A DNA stretch of 64,000 nt from Podocnemis expansa (Eukaryota > Chordata > Testudines > Podocnemididae): the NCBI GenBank assembly GCA_007922195.1, contig ML681989.1, positions 43,094,765 to 43,158,764 on the forward strand. Reading direction: 5' to 3'. Shown one piece after another: positions 34,531-53,888 of this stretch (the first letter of the stretch is position 1; each line of letters opens with the position of its first letter). A model generated the notes under the pieces. The model made no database searches. It was not told where the DNA came from and saw nothing but the letters and a program-made list of their open reading frames with translations. Position numbers and translations under genes: made by a program.

Positions 34531-35305
34531 GGTTTTCTCCCATCCCACTTCCATCAGATTCCTGAAATGACTGGAGAGACTCATTCCCCAACCCCGTAAA
34601 CCTATCCCGCCTTGGGACCTGAATGTCGTCCTCCGGGCAATGACAGAGCCGCCCTACGAACCCCTGGACTCAGCCAGCCTCCTGGTCCTGTCTGAAAGGT
34701 GGCCTTCTTAGTAGCAATCATCTCTGTCAGAAGGGTTTCAGAGTTGAAAGCCCTCTCCTCAGAACCCCATATATGAGGTTCTACCTGGATAAAGTGGTTT
34801 TACGTCACCACCCATCCTTCCTTCCAAAGGTGGCCACCCCCTTCCACCTTAACCAAGAAATTTGTCTGCCAGTTTTTTACCCAGACCCCGAGGTTATGCA
34901 GAACCAGAGGAGGTGGCATACATTGGACATAAGGAGAGCGCTCCTGACTTACATCGAGTGCACCCAACCGTTCCGCAGGACCCTCCCAACTATTTGTTGC
35001 AGTTGCTGAACGTAAGAGAGGTTTACCAGTATCCTCACAGGGTATCTCTAAGTGGATTGTGAACTGCAATAAAGACTGCTATGGAAGGTCAGACACGCCC
35101 CTTCCTGGGACTGTTAGGGCCCACTCAACCAGGGCCTAAGCGTCTTCAATGGCTTTCCTTGCTAAGGTACTGTTCCAAGACATCTGCAGGGCTGCTACAT
35201 GGTCGTCGATTCATACCTTCATGATGCACTACGTCATTGCCCAACAGGCTAGAGATGATGCCGCTCTGGGCAGAGGTGTACGCAATGGGGGTAGACTGTA
35301 ACTCC
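34531..35305 (+). pseudogene. DIRS copy 2 tyrosine recombinase, N-terminally truncated
   Basis: Starts within the recombinase at a point equal to 9180 of copy 1. It keeps the RRVSELKALS segment with the first catalytic Arg (34727-34791) that copy 1 has lost, then HHPSFLPKVATPFHLNQE and a distal part. A TGA interrupts the start region and other stops follow. It could not make an active enzyme. Confidence 0.7.
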
Positions 35306-35337
35306 TCCCGCCATCCAGGGATACAGCTAGCAGTCAC

Positions 35338-35430
35338 CTGTAATTGAATGATGTGAGCAGTACTCGAAGGAGAACAGTGGATTACTTACCAGTAACCATC
35401 CTTCTTCGAGATGGGCTGCTCACATACGTT
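35338..35430 (-). repeat. DIRS copy 2 internal complementary region
   Basis: Complementary on its left half to 32806-32840 and on its right half to 35630-35680, as in copy 1. Confidence 0.8.
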
Positions 35431-35680
35431 CAGGCTCCTCCCACCATCCCTGCTAACAGAGTTGGCAAAGGTATATGGGACTGGGAGGGTCAGGGTCACA
35501 GCCACCTATGTAGTCAAGGTCATAGCGCAGAGGAGACATTGGTCACATGCCCTGACCTGACAGACTAAGGCTGAAGACTTTCTGAGCTACCATGTGCTGC
35601 AGCACATAGACCTCTGTAACTGAATGTATGTTATCAGGCCATCTCGAAGAAGGGTGGTTACTGGTAAGTAATTCACCATT

Positions 35681-38231
35681 TTCAACTAAATTATTTTTAT
35701 TTCCAGAAAGACTTCTGTTTTTCATGTGAAATGTTGTTGTGCTTTAAAAAAAAAATTTGAAATTAATATTTTTCAAAGAAAAGCTTAAATTTTAAATAGG
35801 AAAAATCATTTTCCAACTAATCCTAGCAAACAAAAACTTTTTTTTGGTTAAGATTTAAAAGTTGTATTCTGCCCCAGGCACCCACTGATATTTTTTGAAG
35901 ACATGTTATGGACCAAGAATATTCTGTAGTTCTAAATTTATATATTTACCCAGGGAAATTAATTACTTATGAAATTCAACCTTTTCCTCAAATGAGTTTA
36001 ACAGCCTAGATTATGCACTATTCCAAAATGTGAACAGGTGTTTTAATTCAGAAACATGCCTATGTAACTGCATCCAGCCACTTTGTACCAGGTATGCATG
36101 AAATTGTTTCATCATACTACATAACACACCTTCAATGTGTTGGACTCGTTAATCCTCAAAAGTACACATTTTATACCTTTTTCAGTTGGAGAAGTAGGAC
36201 TGGCATTTAAGTGTTCCCAGACCCAGTATTATACTTAGTGCACTAGACAAAATTGCCAATATTTAGCAGTGTAATATCACTTGACCTAACTTGACATATG
36301 AAAAGTACACGAAGATATTGAGAATTTGTAAGAGTGGAAGCTGCAGATAACCAAATATATTTGTGAACTGCAGAGCAGCATAGTGGTAGGTTTAGGCAAG
36401 CTGGGAGTAAGCGTTTCTTCAGAAAATCCTGTTCTAAAGGAATAAACATAAATCATTTAAAATATGATTAAACCCCATGGCTATAAATGCTGGCACGGTT
36501 TACAACAGTGCTTAAAACAACTTGTCTGGCAACCTGCTTTGGATGTGAGGTTCCTATGGAAATAGATGCAGTAGCTCGCTTTCTGCTTCTGAGAGATATT
36601 GTCAAGGCAGACAGGTCCAAACTGTGTGGCTGTTGTGAGTTGCCACTTGGTTTGGTATCTGAAAATTTAATGGCAAGGCAGTCTTGATATTGGAAGACTG
36701 TCAGGGAAATGTGTATTTAAAAAAAAAAACATATGGTAAGGATCTGAGTTTGTGCATATGAGTGGAAGATGGGAAGGAGATCTTAGTCTTGTCTACCTTG
36801 ACAGAGTTGCATTTACAATTTGATATTCTAGTTGCACTCATGCAGATGTCTAACAGGTCATCTGTGCAGCGCACCTTTGAGGATTCCTTTAAACTGCAAT
36901 TTCAGAAGACATCTTCAAAATTATTATTGCTTCCTACAGAAATGGCTGCTCTTTAATCTATCAAATCAAAGGATAACACGAATGTCATCACAGTGAATTC
37001 TAACATGTATGACTAATGGTGCAAATGTAATTTAAACTGCCCATACACGATGACATTTTACTCAGGCACAAAACACTCACTAGTTGCTAATTGCAACTAG
37101 CAGGTTCTCTGGATGCTGATGTTTTTAATTAGAGCTCATACTCTGGGCAATTTCTTCTGATTAAACAAAAGAATTTGTATTTAAAAGATGGACAGTGTCC
37201 TCTAGTGGAAAGGAGTTACTATAGCAAGAGTTTGAAAATGTCCAACACATTACTAATTAGCAAAATAGAGTATTTGAATTAAGCATTGTCTCTGCTGATA
37301 CTTGCCAACTTGAAATGAATATATTTTGTTGCAGGGTTTTTCTCACATTTTGGCCTGGTAGAAAGTGTGCTGAATAACAAGAATTGTTCCCATCATAGAG
37401 TTTTTGATCAATTTTGAAGTGCCTCACTTTGAACCCAATTGATTAGAGATGAGAGTGTGTCTTTATCACAGGAAACTGAAAAAGTGTTTAGTGTATTTTT
37501 TTTACAGAAATCAACACAAGGCATCAAGAACATATTCATTTTCATAACTAAAGATGAGGCAGGCAGATACAGTCAATTGCTATTTTGAAGGTGATTGCTT
37601 ATATTTATTTTACTCTTATTTGGATTAACAATACATGTGTACTGAAAGGCACAAAACAGTCATGTAGCATTATCATTTGAGCAGAAGACAGAAGATCTGT
37701 TTACACTGGATGTGCTATTATTGATGGGACACCAGAGAAGCAGGGAATGCAGGGAGTCAGACTAGAATCAATTCAGCCACGTGGACGAATAGTGTACAGG
37801 GTTTAATAAAGTTTAACTCGATATGCATTCAGCCTCGCTGTTTGCCAGTGAAACAATTCAGCTTTCTTATTGTTCTCTGTTGTCTGTCCTTTCTAGAGTC
37901 TATTTGCTACTTGGGTAACAGTCTGACTTTAAGGATTCTCATCTCACATTTTGTGCCTTTTCTAGTGGAGCATACAAAGGCAAGCCATTACTGAGGATCC
38001 ATGCAGAGACAGGATTATCCTGAGATTTCAGGTCATACTGCAGCAAAATAGAGAGAGGGGACAGGTGGATGCCCATGTTAGCAAATATAAACGTGCATGT
38101 AGACGCTTTAAAAGGATAAACTTTAAAACTGTAATAATCCTGCATTGACAAGAAAATTAACTATGGTAGCATTCTCAGCACAGCATGCCTGCTCACTGTC
38201 AAATGTGCACTATCATCAATTCAAGTTCCAA
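35681..38231. other. Unassigned intronic sequence
   Basis: AT-rich DNA with homopolymer A/T tracts. No gene or repeat family recognised on either strand. Confidence 0.5.
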
Positions 38232-38415
38232 AGGGGCAGCCACGTCGGTATAGTTCAGCAAAATAAACAAGGAGTCTTGTGGCACTTAACAACTAAGAAA
38301 TTTATTTATCACATAAAAATGTGGAACATTTCACAGATTCATTAAACGTTCCATATTTTTATGTGGTAAATAAATTTCTTAGTCTTTAAGTGCCACTAGA
38401 CTCCTTGGATTTTTT
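38232..38415. mobile_element. Foldback copy of family R1 (hairpin repeat)
   Basis: After a CAAAGGGGCAGCCACG head, two arms of about 60 bp face each other: 38268-38327 and 38347-38408, separated by about 20 bp. The arms share GTGGCACTTAA, ACTAAGAAATTTATTTA and CACATAAAAAT with only a few mismatches. The arms correspond to the inverted end segments of the R1 copy at 6534-6852, but the middle is missing. Confidence 0.75.
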
Positions 38416-39488
38416 TTTTTAAATCATCAATGCAGTTTTACATTTATTCAATCTTTAAAAAACAAATAATTGACAAAAGTAATTTCTTAATGTTAGCCAT
38501 GAATGATCTTAATTACCAGCTCAGTGGGTTTTCTGTATAGTGGCTAAAATATAAGGGAACCATCTTTAAGAGTTAAGTTATTTACCTAGATTTGCAAATG
38601 AGCTCATTTAATAATCCACATGCTCAACAAATATTTAATAACATAGTACTTATTAAAGCTTATTAAAAGTCCATTAAGACCACTCTACCCACCCGACAAA
38701 CTGTTCTCCGTCCTCTTTCTCCAAGTTCCTACTCCTGCAGAGAAAAACCAACAGCCCTGTAGCATGCCATGAAAATAATGAAATCCGGTAGAGGTGCACC
38801 TGAAGAAAAATACCATTGCAACATTGTTTTATTATCCTCTTGATGTCCCCCACAGTGAGGATTCAGAATCCCCACCCCAACTGTCACCAATTTTCTAGGT
38901 GTCCACTCTAGTTTCAGACAGACCAAAGGGAAGAAAATTATACAAGATCAAGAAACCCTCAGTGAGAGTGCCCAGCTGAAAGTTTCCCACTCCCTCTTAT
39001 TAGCTGTTAGTGCAAAAGAATAAGCCAGGTCATTAGTAGAGGTAGTTGGCTATGAAGATCCTTCCTGGTGACCTGCTGATCACCTTTCCAATGGATTTGT
39101 TGTGAAACTCAGCTATGATAGAAAGTATAGATTAATTTACAGCAAAATCCTTGATATATTAATGGCTCTTATTCAACAGCAGTCATCTTTACAGCAGTAT
39201 TAAAAGATGGCTATTAGTTCTTTGTTTATTTTCCATCTTAAGCATACCATGTTGAACAGCAACTTTAAATTCTGTCTAAAAGTGTACTTAAATATTTCAT
39301 GCATTAGTGAGGGAAAAGCTTCAGTCTTTTAAACTTTTGCTGTTCTAACATGTTTTTATTTTTTTCTTAACTAAATACAGGGCTTACCTAAAAATAAATA
39401 ACTAAATAAATGAACCCCCCCCCATACATTAATATGTATTAGGAAGTGGCTTAGGGTCCCAGTGAGTATAAAAATCAGTGTACTAGGT

Positions 39489-39667
39489 CAGTGGTTCTCA
39501 AATTTTTTCAGGTCTCAATACACTTAGCAGCATAGCATGACCCTACAGGACACACCAGCCTGTCCTCCCCAAGGCCAAATCCAACCATCTCCTTAGCTCT
39601 CAGAGACAAACTTATTGCTTTGTAGTGACACAGTACTGTGTCCCAACACAATGGTTGAGAACTTCTC
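39489..39667. mobile_element. hAT non-autonomous element, 179 bp
   Basis: Ends CAGTGGTTCTCAAAT and the inverted GGTTGAGAACTTCTC. Flanking 8-mers TACTAGGT and TAGAAGGT match at 6 of 8. Confidence 0.65.
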
Positions 39668-40011
39668 TAGAAGGTGTCTGCTAGCTGCACCCTTGTGGAT
39701 CCTAACCCTGAAGATCCAAGAATAAAATTAGCCTGCAGCCAAACTGCCTCAGGCTGTGATCTGATCAGATCTTGCAAACTAAAAGCTATTTGATTGTGCT
39801 AGAGTTTGATAGGAAAGCTCTAATAAAGTTGCTGGAGTGATGGTGATTCATAAGTTAGTACTCTCTTTTTTAAGACAAAAGGGGAGAATGCCAGCATGAT
39901 ACTTTCCTGAAAAAAGAAAAAAAAAATTGGGGATTAGACATACAACTGTTGTGCCTTGTTAGCTCTTGAGAGCAATAAACATCCCATGCTTGTATGTGAA
40001 TGAGGTGGAGG

Positions 40012-40851
40012 CAGGGGTTAAAGTAAGGTGGAATGCCCCAGAAATGCCATTCTGGGGGCTACTATTTTTAGGGGCTCAGCATTCTGAGGCCCCTAAAAAC
40101 AGAAAATGGAGCTGGAACGCTGCGTTCTGGGGTCCCCCATTTAAAAATATCAGGTCCTGGAATGCAGAGTTCTGGCTCCATTTTCTATTTTTATGGCCCC
40201 CCCACACTGAGCCCCTAAAAATAGCAGGCTCTAAAATGGCATTCTTCCACATTCCGGGAAGCCAGGGCTGCTCCAGTGACATGGTGGCCAAGTAAGGGGG
40301 CCTGGGGTCAGGGGTCAAGGCAGTAGTCTCCCCAAGACTTGAAATTAGGGGTGATGTAGGGGGCAGTTTACTGGGGACTCACTAATTTGGTATAACACTG
40401 TTATTAGCTGACACCTGGGGGTATTAGGAAATTTGGGTGGGTTTAGGGGGCATGTGGGGATGTAGGGGGTGCTCACTAATTTGGTATAACACTGTTACTA
40501 GCTGACAACTGGGGGCTTTGGGAAATTCGGGATTGCAGGGGGTATGTAGGGGGGTGTTAGGGAAAGCCCTGGTTCAGGGACAGGCGAGCTAGCCTGGCAG
40601 GGAAAGAGCACAGGGTAGGGGGTTGGCCCAAGGCAGCAGGGGAAGACTGTGCGGCACAGTGGGGGGTTGGGGAAGGGTTGGGGGACCAGTGGCAAGACGG
40701 GCCAGGGGCAGTAGCTGGGGTAGAGGGGAGGTGTGGGGTGGCAGTAGTTGGGGTTGGGGTAGGCATGTGGGGAGCAGTAGCTGGGGTGTGTGAGGGGGGC
40801 CTGCCAATTTAGGAGGGTTCTGGGGACCACCAAATTATGCTTTAATCCCTG
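40012..40851. mobile_element. hAT non-autonomous element, 840 bp, with internal repeats
   Basis: Ends CAGGGGTTAAAGTAAG and the inverted TTATGCTTTAATCCCTG. The 8-mers GGTGGAGG at 40004-40011 and 40852-40859 are identical. Inside are an inverted repeat (CTACTATTTTTAGGGGCTCA near 40058 and TGAGCCCCTAAAAATAGCAG near 40208), a 94-bp tandem duplication (ACTAATTTGGTATAACACTG at 40381 and 40475) and a G-rich right third. Confidence 0.85.
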
Positions 40852-41248
40852 GGTGGAGGTACTTCCTCCCTTTCTTGTCAGAATTTTATTGTATTGTCAG
40901 GGATTACCCTGGTCTCATTCCCTTCATCTCTGTCCTTTCCTTTGCCTAAATTTCCAGCCAAAGATCCTCTAGGATTATTTTGGAGTAATTGGTCTTCTCT
41001 GACCCTCTATTGGATTGATATAGTCACCAGTTAATTTTGGCTTATATTTCCTGGCAATTAAAGTCAGGTATATAACATACTTAGAAAAAAAATAAAAAGT
41101 CAGTATTTACTAGAAAACTAGATAGTATCAAGGTGAGTGATGTGGAACAAGAAATGTGACAGCTGAGGAATCCTGCAAAATCTCAGAGGTCATTTACATA
41201 ACTGTGCTTCAGAATTGCTGTGGGAAGTTATATGCGCTACACTCAGTA

Positions 41249-41395
41249 ACAAGTTTCAGAGAGGTAGCTGTGTTAGTCTGTTTTAGCAAAACAAACAAAG
41301 AATCCTGTGGCACTTTAAACACTAACAAATTTATTTATTGCATACATTTCTGTGGGCATAATCCCACTTCATCAGAGGCATGAAATCTAAATTGC
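41249..41395 (+). mobile_element. Dispersed short repeat (family R1), partial
   Basis: Starts GTTTCAGAGAGGTAGCTGTG, has CAAAGAATCCTGTGGCACTT and CACTAACAAATTTATTTATT, and ends near CCCACTTCATCAGAGGCATG. A second short head fragment starts at 41452 (TTCCAGAGGGGTAG). Confidence 0.65.
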
Positions 41396-41499
41396 AGCAT
41401 ATCAGGTTTAGAGATGCATGCAGAGAAGGGTGGGTCACTAGGTCAATTCAAACAGTTCCAGAGGGGTAGTCTTTTAGTTTATTTCAGAAAACTAAAAAA

Positions 41500-48177
<6,678 letters not shown>

Positions 48178-50700
48178 CATAGAATCATAGAATCATAGTG
48201 TTGGAAGGGACCTCATGAGGTCTTCTAGTCCAACCCCCTGCCAAAAAAAGCAGGACCACTCCCACTAAATTATTCCAGCTAGAGTTTTATCCAGCTGGGC
48301 CTTAAACACCTTTAAAGACGGAGATTCCATCACCTCCCTAGGTAGCCCATTCCAATGCTCTACCACCCTCCTAGTAAGTAAGTTTTTCCTAATATCCAGC
48401 CTCGACCTCCCCAGCTGCAACTTGAAACCATTGCTCCTTGTTCTATCCTCTGTTACTACTGAAAACAGCTGAGATCCATCCTCCTTGGAGTATGCCTTCA
48501 GGTAGTTGAAGGTTGCTATCAAATCCCCCCTCAGTCTTCTCTTCTGCAGGCTAAATAAGCCTAGTTCCTTCAGTCTTTCTTCATAGGGCTTGTGCTCCAG
48601 ACCCTTGATCATTTTTGTTGCCCTCCACTGGACTCTTTCTAATTTGTCCACATCCTTCTTATAGTGGGGAGCCCAAAACTGGACACAGTATTCCAGATGT
48701 GGCCTCACCAGTGCCGAATAGAGGGGAATGATCACATCCCTTGACCTGCTGGCAACACTTCTTCTGAAGCAGCCCAGTATGCCATTGGCCTTTTTGGCAG
48801 CAAGAGCACACTGCTGACTCATGTCCAGCTTCCCATCCACCAGGACCCCGAGGTCCCTTTCTAAGGTGCTGCTACTTAGCTGATCACTCCCCCAGCCTAT
48901 AGCAGTGCATGGGGTTTTTCCATCCCAAGTGCAGGACTTTGCACTTGTCCTTGTTGAACCTCATGAGATTTCTATTGGCCCACTGCTCCAATTTGTCGAG
49001 GTCTTCCTGAATCTTCTCCCTGCCCTCCAGTGTGTCTACTGTTCCCCCAAGCTTGGTGTTATCTGCAAATTTACTGTGTGTGCAATCAATCCAATCATCC
49101 AGATCATTAATGAAAATATTGAACAGAACTGGCCCCAGGACCGACCCCTGGGGCACACCACTCATTACTGGTTGCCAACTAGACATAGAGCCATTGATTC
49201 CTACACGCTGAAATTGTTGATCTAGCCAGTTCTCTATCCACCTTACAGTCCACACATCCAGCCCATACTTCCTTAACTTGGTGACAAGAATACTGTGGGA
49301 AACTGTATCAAAAGCCTTGCTAAAGTTGAGGTATATCACATAAACAGCTCTTCCCACATCCACAAATCCAGTCATCTCCTCATAGAAGGTGATGAGGTTG
49401 GTCAGGCACTATTTACCCTTTGTGAATCTATGCTGATTGTTCCTGATCACTCTATTTTCCTCCAAGTGTTTCAGGGTGGATTCTTTGAGGAGCTGCTCCA
49501 TGATTTTTCCAGGGATTGAGGTGAGGCTGACAGGATCCTCCTTTTTGCCTTTCTTGAAGATAGGTACTATATTTGCTTTTTTCCAGTCCTCCGGCACCTC
49601 TCCCATTCGCCACGAGTTTTCAAAGATAATGGCCATTGGTACTTCTACCTGATCAGCCAACTCCCTCAGCATCCTCAGATGCAGGTTGTACGGCCCCATG
49701 GACTTGTGGACATCCAGCTTCTTTAGGTAGTCCCTAACCTGACCTTCTATCACCAAGGGCCTCTCTTGTTGTCTCCAATATGCCATGCCCAATGTAGTGG
49801 GCTGGGAGCTGGCCCTCCCTGCGAAAACTGAAATAAAAAAAGCATTGAGCACTTCAGCCTTTTCATCATCCTTCATCATGAGGATACCTGCGTTATTCAG
49901 TAAGGGACCTACACCAGCCCTGATCCTCTTCTTGTTATTGACATAGTTGTAGAACCCCTTCCTTTTATCCTTCACATCCCTTGCTAGCCGCAACTCCATT
50001 TATCCTTTGGCCTTTCTGATTTCATCCCTGCAGTCCTGAGCAATATCTTTATATGCCTCCTTAGTCATCTGTCCAAGCTTCCACTTCCTGTAAGCTTCCT
50101 TTTTATGCTGTAGCTCAGTGCAGAGTTAAGACACACTGGGTGCCTTCCACATTTGCTGTTCTTCCTGCTCATTGGAATGGTATCTTCCTGCGCCCTTAGC
50201 AGGGTTTCTTTAAAATGCAGCCAGCTCTCTTGGACACCTTTCACCTTCAGATCAGCTTCCCAAAGGAACCTGCCCATCAGTTCCCTGAGGGAGCCAAAAT
50301 CTGCTTTTCTGAAGTCCAGGGTCTGCATTTTGCTTCTTTCCTTTTTTCCATTAATCAGCATTTTGAACTTTTTCGTCTCATGGTCACTGCTGCCCAGGTT
50401 GCCATTAACTTCTGTGTCCCCAATCAATTCTTCTCTGTGAGCAGCAGGTCAAGAGTTGCAAGACCCCTAGTTGGTTCCTCCAGCATTTGTACCAGGAAGT
50501 TGTCCTCAACACTCTCCAAAAGCTTCCAGGATTGGCTGTGCACTGCTGTATTGGCCTCCCAGCAGATATCAGGGTAATTGAAGTCCCCCATGAGAACCAG
50601 GGCCTGTGATCTGGAAACTTCTGCCAGTTGTCCATAGAATGTCTCATCCACCTCCTCCTTCTGGTCTGGAGGTCTATAGCAGACACCCACCACAACATTC
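48178..50700 (-). mobile_element. CR1 LINE copy A, 5'-truncated and frameshifted
   Basis: About 2.5 kb on the minus strand ending at 48178 with the CR1 3' tail (ATCATAGAATCATAG on the + strand). ORF2 is broken into frames: endonuclease (50693-50424, with GDFNYPDICW), linker (50427-50065), start of reverse transcriptase (49999-49409, with [11 protein letters not shown]), palm (49375-48884, with [12 protein letters not shown] and [10 protein letters not shown]) and C-terminal domain (48840-48265). The active-site box reads FADN in place of FADD, so the second catalytic Asp is lost. ORF1 is absent. CR1 inserts by target-primed reverse transcription, and 5' truncation is the rule. Confidence 0.93.
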
Positions 50701-50926
50701 TTCTTCAGTTTTATTCTTGTATTATGAAAAATCCAAAATGGGACTATAAGGGAAGCAATTATATATAATAACTTTTAAAATTTATTTCCAACTCACCCTA
50801 AAATAAGAGAACATTAATGTTTTATAGGCATTCTACTACACTCTAAGTGACATTACTTATCTCATAAGAAGTAAGAACATGGAAATAATCAAATGATCTG
50901 TTTGGGTTGGCTTTTAGATTATGAGT

Positions 50927-51922
50927 CAGGGGTGGCCAAACTTATGGAACTCAAGAGCTGCTCAAGTCGATTATTAAAACTTTGAGAGCTGCACTGAGGC
51001 ATGTAACTACATACTTTTACTTACTCCAAAATTACTAAGCTTAAAATTCATATCACACTTTAATTTTATTGTAAAAACAGGGCAATTATTGTTCCTAATA
51101 ATGTCAGGTTCTAATAATTACTTAAGGTTACCATGAAAACCAGGCCTATACAATAAAAACTTAGCTGTTGCTGGATGTAGAACACTGCAGGCTAGTGGCA
51201 AGTTTTTTAAAATCTGGGCAGTAACTTGTCAATGCAGTACATAAAAACTCTCTCAGGTACTGATCTTTAAGCATTGCACAATGTTTTGATTTAACAAATT
51301 TAATTGAATACAAACGGAATACAATGCTTCACAGCAGTAAGTTGTGCCAAAAATTGAAAGTAATCTATAGTCAGTTTTAAACTTTTCTCCTACATATTTT
51401 CGATTCTTAGTATTCCGTATCATGTTTAAGACTTGTAAAACACGATTTTATTTTAACGAGTAAACTGCCTTATGGCCTATAAGAAAATCTAAACATGCTG
51501 CAACTTCCCCGACCAAGCTGCACTTCTTCCCCTGTGTCTTAACTTGCTACTGCTTCTCTGGTCTCCCCAACCATGCCATGGCTTCCCTGCCAGCCTTGAC
51601 CATGGTCCCTTTCCCTGCCAGCTCTGACCATCCCACCACTTCCCTGCCAGCTCTTACATGCTGCTGCTTCCCTGCTGTCCCTGACCATGCTGCACATCTC
51701 CCCATGTCCTGGACCATGCTGAGCTTCTCTCTTGTCCCCGATCATGTTGCTGCTTCCCTGCGATCTCTGACCATGCCACTGCATCTCTGCTGTCCCCAAC
51801 CATGCCACACTTCTCCCCCCATCTCCCACCATGCTGCCCTTCCCTGCTGTGCTCTTCCATCAGCCTCATTTTTTCTTTGAAGAGCCTCATGTGGCTCATG
51901 AGCTGCAGTTTGGCTATGCCTG
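50927..51922 (+). mobile_element. hAT non-autonomous element copy 1, 996 bp, with minisatellite
   Basis: Ends CAGGGGTGGCCAAACTTA and the inverted GCAGTTTGGCTATGCCTG. Flanking 8-mers TTATGAGT (50919-50926) and TTATAAGT (51923-51930) match at 7 of 8. The right third (about 51590-51850) is a tandem array with a unit of about 28 bp built on GACCATGCTGC and TTCCCTGCTGTCC. The copy at 56295-57272 is the same element in opposite orientation. It has no transposase. Confidence 0.88.
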
Positions 51923-52112
51923 TTATAAGTGCTTTGCCACCTTCTTGCAAGTATTGAATTGGGCAATTGATCTAAACCAGCTGCTAGTCCATCTCTCAAG
52001 TTTAATAATAGACCAGTAGGTAGGCAGATGTGATCTGGGATGTGATATCAATTCACTAAACACTAAAATCCCATAGATTGTCTTTTAATAGTACAATTAA
52101 TAATTATTTGGA

Positions 52113-52499
52113 CAGGGCTGTCAAACATACAGCTGACCAGCTGGATACGGCCCCCAAACCTCTTCCATCTGGCCTGTGACTGTGGGGCCACATTTTCCCT
52201 AAAAGAAAGAAAGAAAGAGAGAGAGACAGAGAGAGAGATTGTGGTCTCACATACCCAGTCCTACAAGATGCTGTGACAGTGTAAGGTCTTGCGACATCTG
52301 GAGCACTAGCTACGTGAGACTGTGCTCTCTGAGACCACACTATCTCTAAGAGAGGTATCATAGATCATAGTTTCACATACACAGCACTCCGCTATGCCAC
52401 AAAACTGCTGTTGTATTTCAATTTATGATAGGCACAACCCACTTGCAGTATAGTTAAGTCAAATCTGACCCACTATAGCAAATGAGTTTGACATCTATG
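52113..52499. mobile_element. hAT non-autonomous element, 387 bp
   Basis: Ends CAGGGCTGTCAAAC and the inverted GTTTGACATCTATG, the same end type as 22254-23104. Flanking 8-mers no longer match well. It contains a GAAA/GA simple repeat at 52203-52238. Confidence 0.65.
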
Positions 52500-53888
52500 A
52501 TTTAGGGTAAATAATTTTAAAGTTTGGGTTAGTTTAAAATCAATGATTAATTGATTTTGATGGGAGGGGATATAATTATCCTTTCCCTTTCTGTTAGTTT
52601 TCCACATCAGCAATACCGATAGACTGTGACACTACACAGAACCTACCATGTAGTTCTGCCACTACCAACCCTTTAACTTAACCATGTACATGACCTAAAC
52701 TTTGCAAGGTCATTCTGTTCCTTCTGCCTCCTTTCACCATCTATCAGTATACCTAACACACAGTAGCATGTGGCCTCATGATGACATGCATACAAGGAAA
52801 TATTCAGAAAGTTAATTATTACAATGAGAAAAATGCTAGAAAGAGCATACTTAAAAAAAAAAAATAAAACCAACAGTGAATCTGAGTTATTCATTTGAAA
52901 AGTGACCCTACTGTGTCTGTAAAATGCAAAAGGTACCTACTGCAAGCATTCTACATACATGACACTTTGACAACTGTTTCAGTAAAATGAGAAATTAAGC
53001 GTGACAGATAAAAATTCCTAGCTAGTCTCTCAGGTCTCCTAACAGGACAAGCTTTGCACAGCTTACTTGGTTTTCTGTAAATCACCATGGCAACATTCTG
53101 TTTTAGGTTCCCTGTTTTGACATATATTTAGTGTCTGCTAGGAATGTGTTAGCTATTTATTAATTTCTGATTTTTTGGTCCAATTTGTAGCTAGCAATAA
53201 ATTAGAGAAATTTACTTCCCAAATATTAAAGGCATTTACTGAAATACTGCAATTTTTAAGCTTTCATTTTGGCATTTTGAGGGTTTACATCTTGATTTTA
53301 TAAACAAGAAAAAAATTCTGAATCTGGAATGTTTATTATATATATAAGCAATGGGTTAAAATTTCATGAACTCTATATAGAGTAAAATATCACTGTTCAA
53401 AAGGAAAGAAAAAAATGAAAATCTGTGGTATTAAACAAAGACCTTTTCCAGCTAAATCAATTCTAAACAATCATTGATTTTTAAAACAACCACTCCTCTG
53501 GTAATTCAAACTATGAATGTTTATATTATTATTCAGGGTGTTTAAATCTAAACACCATTTTCTTAGTGAAGGCTTACCTCACTAGGCTGAGCTCACTAAG
53601 TACTCTGGGACATTGAAAATGGTAAAATTACTCTGGAAATAGGTCACAATACAGACAGAAACCATTTGGGTAAGTCACAGTAAGATTCAGGGTTGGGAAC
53701 TCAAAACTCCAGAATTCTAAATGTCTCTTTCTGTCCCTGAGTGTGTGCCATGGTGAGATTATTGAACTTTTGTGTATCAGTTTTTTTGTTAGCAAAATGG
53801 GATAATATTACTTTCTTACATCACAAAAGTATTTGGATGTGTTTGTTCAGTGTTCTTAAAATATGAAGTGCTATACTTCATAAGGAGC
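52500..53888. other. Unassigned AT-rich intronic sequence
   Basis: No gene recognised. A10-12 tracts near 52854 and a TA-rich stretch near 53336 are the only notable features. Confidence 0.5.

Larger units (their letters stand above)
32806..35680 (+). mobile_element. DIRS-type retrotransposon, copy 2, internally deleted
   Basis: About 2.87 kb, colinear with copy 1 at 4276-10250 except that gag passes directly into the tyrosine recombinase at 34531. The reverse transcriptase and RNase H are absent. Left inverted repeat 32806-32985, internal complementary region 35338-35430 and right inverted repeat 35477-35680 are all present. The junction in the internal complementary region reads AAC on the + strand, the complement of the GTT expected at a circle joint. 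Confidence 0.85.

Noticed and set aside
51539..51999. Overlapping open frames with repeated Met-Val-Arg-Asp-type units
   Set aside because: They come from the 28-bp minisatellite inside a hAT element and recur in inverted form at 56300-56720.
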